Shown: positions 23,456 through 27,526 of the stretch, piece by piece
How positions within the stretch are numbered: position 1 is the stretch's first letter
How the letters are laid out: each line of letters starts with the position of its first letter
NCBI GenBank assembly: GCA_900545725.1
Contig: URAI01000025.1
Coordinates: 1-27,526, forward strand
Length of the DNA stretch: 27,526 nt
Direction of reading: 5' to 3'
DNA from: an uncultured Eubacterium sp.
GTDB lineage: Bacteria; Bacillota; Clostridia; Lachnospirales; Lachnospiraceae
The notes under the pieces: model-generated
Databases searched by the model: none
The model's input: the letters and a program-made list of their open reading frames with translations, nothing else
Told to the model about the DNA's origin: nothing
Translations under genes and position numbers: made by a program

Positions 23456-24610
23456 TTACTTTACAATATGTTCTTTTACGGCATTAGCAACAACATCTGC
23501 AACACGAGGGTCAAATGCTTCTGGAAGAATATTAACGTCGCTTACTTCATCATCAGGGATAAGGTTAGCAATTGCAAGTGCGGCTGCAAGTTTCATATCT
23601 TCTGTAATCTGTGTAGCGCGGCCTTCAAGAGCACCCTTGAATATTCCAGGGAAAGCAATTACATTATTAACCTGATTAGGAAAATCAGAACGTCCTGTAC
23701 CAACAACCTTTGCTCCGGCAGCCTTAGCCACATCAGGCATAATCTCAGGAACAGGATTAGCCATTGCAAATATAATGGCATCTTTATTCATAGTCTTAAC
23801 CATATCGGCTGTAACGATGTTAGGAGCAGATACTCCGACGAATATATCGGCACCCTTTAATGCATCGGCTAATGAACCGGTCTTATGTTCGAGATTAGTT
23901 ACATCCATCATAGATTCCTGCATCCAGTTAAGCCCCTCACTTCCTTTACAGAGTATACCAGACTTATCACACATTGTAACATGCCTAAAACCATATGTAA
24001 GAAGAAGCTTAGTAATAGCAACACCGGCAGAACCTGCACCATTGACAACAACCTGACAATCTTCCTTGGTCTTGCCTGTAACCTTAAGTCCATTGATAAT
24101 ACCTGCTAAAACTACAATTGCAGTACCATGCTGGTCATCGTGGAATACAGGTATATCAAGGAGTTCTTTAAGTCTGCTTTCAACTTCAAAACATCTTGGA
24201 GCTGATATATCTTCAAGATTAATACCACCAAATGCCGGAGCTATATTAACAACAGTCTTTATAATCTCTTCCGTATCCTGAGTATCAAGACAGATCGGAA
24301 CAGCGTTGACATTACCAAATTCTTTGAAAAGAACGGCCTTACCCTCCATAACCGGCATAGCAGCATGTGCACCAATATTACCGAGTCCTAATACGGCACT
24401 TCCGTCTGATACTACAGCAACTGTGTTAGACTTGATTGTGTATTTATAAGCTGCTTCCTTATCCTTGGCAATTACTTTACAAGGTTCTGCAACGCCAGGA
24501 GTATATGCAAGTGCAAGGTCTTCTCTTGTTGTAATCTTCATCTTAGGAGCTGTTTCTAATTTACCCTTCCATTCTTCATGTAATTTAAGAGCCTTTTCAG
24601 CATTAGTCAT
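23456..24610 (-). CDS. Malic enzyme (NAD(P)-dependent, oxaloacetate-decarboxylating type)
   Basis: A 384-residue short bacterial malic enzyme that oxidatively decarboxylates malate to pyruvate with reduction of NAD(P). The catalytic region AYTPGVAEPC, the metal- and malate-binding segment VFHDDQHGTA and the Rossmann motif NGAGSAG are present. It lacks the C-terminal phosphotransacetylase-like domain of the long MaeB form. An upstream ATG at 24631 adds seven residues, but ATG 24610 follows AAAGGATGG at normal spacing. Coenzyme preference cannot be judged reliably. It is cotranscribed with the radical SAM gene. Confidence 0.95.
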   Translation of the reverse strand: MTNAEKALKLHEEWKGKLETAPKMKITTREDLALAYTPGVAEPCKVIAKDKEAAYKYTIKSNTVAVVSDGSAVLGLGNIGAHAAMPVMEGKAVLFKEFGNVNAVPICLDTQDTEEIIKTVVNIAPAFGGINLEDISAPRCFEVESRLKELLDIPVFHDDQHGTAIVVLAGIINGLKVTGKTKEDCQVVVNGAGSAGVAITKLLLTYGFRHVTMCDKSGILCKGSEGLNWMQESMMDVTNLEHKTGSLADALKGADIFVGVSAPNIVTADMVKTMNKDAIIFAMANPVPEIMPDVAKAAGAKVVGTGRSDFPNQVNNVIAFPGIFKGALEGRATQITEDMKLAAALAIANLIPDDEVSDVNILPEAFDPRVADVVANAVKEHIVK

Positions 24611-24665
24611 TTTATTAATCCATCCTTTCAAAACTTATAATATTCAATATTCATAAGAATTCTCA

Positions 24666-24802
24666 TTTCTGAGCAGCTTTGTTGCGAAGAGGTAAAGAAA
24701 AATCCGCACAGACGATTTTTCTTCTGCCATCATGGCTGTCTGCCCGGCTCAGAAACAAATAATCCTGTGATAAAATAAGCTATCTAGCTTATTTTTTACA
24801 TC
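24666..24802 (-). repeat. Short interspersed palindromic repeat, copy A2 (inverted)
   Basis: The reverse complement of this stretch follows copy A1 block by block: TTATTTTATCACA, ATTTGTTTCTGAGC, AGCCATGATGGCAGAAGAAA, and CCTCTTCGCAACAAA then GCTCAGAAAT. All three hairpins are kept even where loop and arm bases differ. It lies between the divergent malic enzyme and secreted protein genes. Confidence 0.7.
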
Positions 24803-24851
24803 ATCTTCTTTAATGATAGCACAATAAATTGATGACTGCAATAAATTGTCA

Positions 24852-24880
24852 TTGCTATAGACAAAAGTATCTGTTATAAT
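24852..24880 (+). promoter_or_regulatory. Promoter of the secreted protein gene
   Basis: TTGCTA at 24852-24857 is followed after 17 nt by TATAAT at 24875-24880, with TGT directly before it (extended -10). It gives a leader of about 37 nt. Confidence 0.65.
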
Positions 24881-24923
24881 TAACAAGGCTGTAAGCCGGA
24901 TTTTATGAAAGGCAGTGTATAAT

Positions 24924-25352
24924 ATGCGTAAGAATTCATTTTTAGTAAAATGCATATCAATATTGTTAATATTATTTATAGCAATATCCTGTGTTGATGT
25001 ATCTTATGCAAAGACATCAGATATAACTGATGAAGCTGTCTGTGAAAGTGCGGATACTGCCAACGATATAAGATATATCATATCTATTGATGGTAGTGGT
25101 GGAGATAATGCTGTATGTACCTCACAGACCCTGAGATTATCAGAACCAGTTATACAGCTACAGCTTATAAGCCGCTATGTCAGTCAGCTCAAAGTATTCA
25201 GAGCTTCTTTTATTGATTATTTGAACCCAGAAGGTTATGCTTTAGAACCGGGCAGATCTGTTTCGAGTTCCGTATTTGTACATGAGAATGTGCAGGATAC
25301 AATGGAACCGGTCACAAATTATATTCACAAGTCAGATGGAAAGAAAAGATAA
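24924..25352 (+). CDS. Secreted protein of unknown function
   Basis: A 142-residue protein with a clear signal peptide: basic start (MRKNSF), a hydrophobic core ILLILFIAIS and a probable signal peptidase site after SYA at residue 29. There is no valid lipobox around Cys23. The mature part of about 113 residues is acidic at first, has only two cysteines (AVCES and AVCTS) that could form a disulfide, and a basic end (DGKKR). No domain is recognised. ATG 24924 is preferred to GTG 24915, because AAAGG lies 11 nt before the ATG but only 2 nt before the GTG. It has its own promoter. The function is unknown. Confidence 0.75.
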   Translation: MRKNSFLVKCISILLILFIAISCVDVSYAKTSDITDEAVCESADTANDIRYIISIDGSGGDNAVCTSQTLRLSEPVIQLQLISRYVSQLKVFRASFIDYLNPEGYALEPGRSVSSSVFVHENVQDTMEPVTNYIHKSDGKKR

Positions 25353-25493
25353 TATTTTCAGAATAAGGATTAATTTAATGCAAAATGAAAATCAGGTGTA
25401 TAGGTGTAACTTATGCATATACTTTAAATAACAATTTAATATTTATTGTAATAAAACAATCGGTTTTCTTGATTTATACATATCTTAAAATCA

Positions 25494-25670
25494 TATATCT
25501 CAGTCAGAGATACTGCTTCCTTCTATATAGATGGGTAACAATATTGTCTCAGCAAAGGAGCAATCTCAGACTAAGATATACGCTGTGCGGGAATTGCAGA
25601 GCCGCTGATATGAAAAGCAGGCAGAGCTGACCAGCGGCTTACGGCAGGATTCGCAAGTGAATCTTGAATG
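25494..25670 (+). ncRNA. Candidate structured RNA or leader element, copy 2 (upstream of the Na/Pi genes)
   Basis: P1 pairs 25494-25511 with 25563-25580 (16 of 18 positions) and continues as TGCT-CCTT with AAGG-AGCA around one bulged T. Its tip holds a small TCTATATAGA palindrome and ACAATATTGTCTCAG. A hairpin CTGTGC/GCAGAG with loop GGGAATT follows, then GCCGCTG (25601-25607) pairing with CAGCGGC (25632-25638) around a loop containing CAGAGCTGACC, and lastly GATTC/GAATC at 25648-25663. The order and the unpaired conserved stretches match copy 1 at 101-285. The element ends at the ribosome site of the small membrane protein gene, a position expected for a cis-acting leader. No known class recognised. 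The preceding 25353-25493 is AT-rich and holds nothing clear. Confidence 0.55.
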
Positions 25671-25689
25671 AAAGGAAAATGTAAGATTT

Positions 25690-25803
25690 ATGGTAGAAAA
25701 TATTATTGCAGGCGTAATATGCGCTATTGTCGTTATTGCAGGATTTGTAGGATGGCGTTTAGATAACAGTAAGGAGAATGAAGAAAAAGATGACATTTGC
25801 TAA
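25690..25803 (+). CDS. Small single-helix membrane protein overlapping the Na/Pi transporter gene
   Basis: A 37-residue ORF: MVENIIAGVICAIVVIAGFV forms a membrane helix, followed by GWRLDNSKENEEKDD and a last cysteine. The layout, a short N-terminus, one helix and a charged tail, is typical of small membrane proteins that partner transporters. Its last 14-26 nt overlap the transporter start, which suggests translational coupling. AAAGGA at 25671-25676 is the only ribosome site, 13 nt upstream, a little far. I do not recognise a family. Confidence 0.5.
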   Translation: MVENIIAGVICAIVVIAGFVGWRLDNSKENEEKDDIC

Positions 25804-27448
25804 TTTTTTTGCTCTTCTGGGAGGACTTGCGTTATTTTTATACGGTATGCAGATGATGAGTACAGGTCTTGAGATTGCGGCAAGAAACAGGATGAGAGCT
25901 ATATTAAAAAGGGTAACTGCTAACAGATGTGTAGGTGTATTGACCGGAGCAATTATAACAGCAATTATACAATCATCGTCAGCAACGACAGTAATGGTTG
26001 TAGGATTTGTTAATTCAGGAGTTATGACACTGTCACAGGCAACATGGATAATTATGGGTGCCAATATCGGAACAACCATAACAGGACAGCTTATTGCACT
26101 CGATATAGGTGCCGTTGCACCACTTATAGCATTTATAGGAGTTATTATAACTGTATTTTGTAAAAATGACAGAGTAAAGTATATAGGTGAGATAGTAGCC
26201 GGACTTGGCATATTATTTACAGGAATGAATATGATGAGTGATGCGATGGCACCGCTTGCATATGAGGATGGTTTTATAAATATCATGGCAAAAGCCAAAA
26301 ATCCTATACCCGGTATTCTTACAGGTATGATATTTACAGCAATAATCCAGTCTTCATCGGCTTCTGTTGGTATTTTACAGGTGCTTGCAGGAAGTGGCGT
26401 AATGGGGCTTGACAGTGCAGCATACATATTATTTGGACAGAATATCGGAACATGTATAACAGCAATGCTTGCAAGTGTGGGGACTAACAGAAATGCAAAG
26501 AGAGCAACGATTATACATGTGATGTTCAATGTATTTGGTACGGTTATATTTACTATGTTATGTCTTATAACACCTATGATTAGTGTAATACAGGGCTTTA
26601 CGCCAGAATCCGTCCAGTCCCAGATTGCTAATCTTCATACGATTTTTAATGTTGTAACAACGCTTATACTTCTGCCGGTAGGTACATGGCTTCCTAAGAT
26701 AGCAACAAGGCTTTTAGGAGATGAAACCACAGGAAGTGTTAAGATTAATGAAAATGGAATGTGTGTAAAATATCTTATGGATATTGAGCATGTGCATACA
26801 GATAAGATGATGAATCCGGTGATTTGTATTGAGGAGCTTAGAAAAGAGATTTCAAGGATGCTTAAAATGGCACAAAAAAATGTAATTGAGTCTTTTGAGC
26901 TTTTTTCAAAATGGGATCACAGGGATTATTCAGAGGTGGAAAGAACAGAGGAATATGTTGATTTTCTTAATAAAGAAATATCAAAATATATCACATTTAC
27001 TGTTGCAAGGGATACAACTATGGAAGAGGGGCAGGTATTTAATTCACTTTTTACTGTAACGAGTAATATAGAAAGAATAAGTGACCATGCAATGAATGTT
27101 GCCGGTTATTCACAGATGATGGATATAAAGGCAATAACAGTATCCGAGCAGGCATACAGTGAAGTTGATGAAATTAAAAGGACATGCAGGTCTGCTATGG
27201 ATATATTGGCAGAAACAGATACAGATATTGCAGGCTGGCATAGTAAGGTGGCACAGCTTGAACAACAGATAGATGATATGACCGTTGAATACAGGGATAA
27301 TATGTATAAGAGAGTAAAAGAGGGGAATTGCTCTTATGAGGGAAATATATTATTTTCTGAAATGCTTACGGATTTTGAAAGAATAGGGGATCATGCACTT
27401 AATATAGCAGATGAGATGCTAAAGATTGCGAAAGTTTATAAATTGTGA
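25790..27448 (+). CDS. Na/Pi cotransporter family protein with PhoU-like C-terminus
   Basis: A protein of about 552 residues of the sodium-phosphate cotransporter family (NptA/YjbB-like). Two repeated transport domains each carry the QSSS motif (AIIQSSSATTVMVVGF and AIIQSSSASVGILQVL) within about eight membrane helices in residues 1-310. The C-terminal ~210 residues are helical and PhoU-like (ISDHAMNVAGYS, then DFERIGDHALNIADEM). Family members move phosphate with sodium, inward or outward. ATG 25790 is preferred; ATG 25778 is in frame but lies only 1 nt after AAGGAG (25771-25776). The gene overlaps the small membrane protein gene and follows structured copy 2. The last 78 nt of the window hold only a G-rich run. 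Confidence 0.93.
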   Translation: MTFANFFALLGGLALFLYGMQMMSTGLEIAARNRMRAILKRVTANRCVGVLTGAIITAIIQSSSATTVMVVGFVNSGVMTLSQATWIIMGANIGTTITGQLIALDIGAVAPLIAFIGVIITVFCKNDRVKYIGEIVAGLGILFTGMNMMSDAMAPLAYEDGFINIMAKAKNPIPGILTGMIFTAIIQSSSASVGILQVLAGSGVMGLDSAAYILFGQNIGTCITAMLASVGTNRNAKRATIIHVMFNVFGTVIFTMLCLITPMISVIQGFTPESVQSQIANLHTIFNVVTTLILLPVGTWLPKIATRLLGDETTGSVKINENGMCVKYLMDIEHVHTDKMMNPVICIEELRKEISRMLKMAQKNVIESFELFSKWDHRDYSEVERTEEYVDFLNKEISKYITFTVARDTTMEEGQVFNSLFTVTSNIERISDHAMNVAGYSQMMDIKAITVSEQAYSEVDEIKRTCRSAMDILAETDTDIAGWHSKVAQLEQQIDDMTVEYRDNMYKRVKEGNCSYEGNILFSEMLTDFERIGDHALNIADEMLKIAKVYKL

Positions 27449-27526
27449 TTTGTTGAAATGGGGGGGTAGAGGGGAAGTGGCGGATTGTATTGGAAATTTT
27501 AAAACGATGGATGAGTGCTAAGAAAC

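Noticed and set aside
25759..26529. Minus-strand 256-codon hydrophobic ORF
   Set aside because: Antisense mirror of the Na/Pi transporter membrane helices; such shadows are common opposite repetitive membrane segments.
27449..27526. G-rich run at the window end
   Set aside because: A single seven-G run and nearby shorter runs are too few to claim a quadruplex or other element, and the sequence is cut off.

Overview
The window is low-GC DNA with the gene content of a spore-forming anaerobic Clostridia, most like a Lachnospiraceae genome. This rests on yqfC/yqfD, an alpha/beta small acid-soluble spore protein, a DUF4364 protein and AT-rich codon use; the genus cannot be read from the sequence. 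No phage, IS element, CRISPR array, tRNA or rRNA was seen. Most of the window is core chromosome. The unusual material lies in the spaces between genes.

Layout, left to right. (1) 1-611: tandem ~30-nt repeats, then a structured element, upstream of the sporulation gene yqfC. (2) 375-5554: a tightly packed plus-strand run of yqfC, yqfD, phoH, ybeY, a DUF3048 (YerB-like) membrane-anchored protein, cdd, a short interspersed repeat and a YgbA-family protein. (3) 5662-9733: a heterodimeric CydDC-like ABC exporter and a deoxyinosine-type DNA glycosylase. (4) 9874-13583: ilvC with a strong terminator, a LysR-type regulator and an iron-containing alcohol dehydrogenase. (5) 13584-14871: a gene-poor stretch holding a good sigma-A-like promoter, two tiny ORFs, a spore protein gene and several hairpins. 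(6) 14872-21621: the protein quality-control group tig, clpP, clpX, lon, followed by the ribosome-assembly GTPase engB; large inverted repeats precede tig and clpP and one separates clpP from clpX. (7) 21723-24610, minus strand: a DUF4364 protein, then a radical SAM protein and malic enzyme arranged as an operon. (8) 24924-27448, plus strand: a secreted protein of unknown function, a second copy of the structured element, a tiny membrane protein, and a Na/Pi cotransporter with a PhoU-like tail.

The strongest candidate for something undescribed is the structured element at about 101-285 and 25494-25670. The two copies keep the same hairpin order, share short conserved stretches and show compensatory base changes, which suggests a structured RNA or leader. 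A separate family of short palindromic repeats occurs at least three times (5058-5199, 22288-22404, 24666-24802), with a partial relative at 16419-16480 in the clpP leader. A perfect 20-bp inverted repeat sits in the expected 5' untranslated region of tig. All RNA and regulatory claims come from reading the sequence by eye, without folding or database searches.
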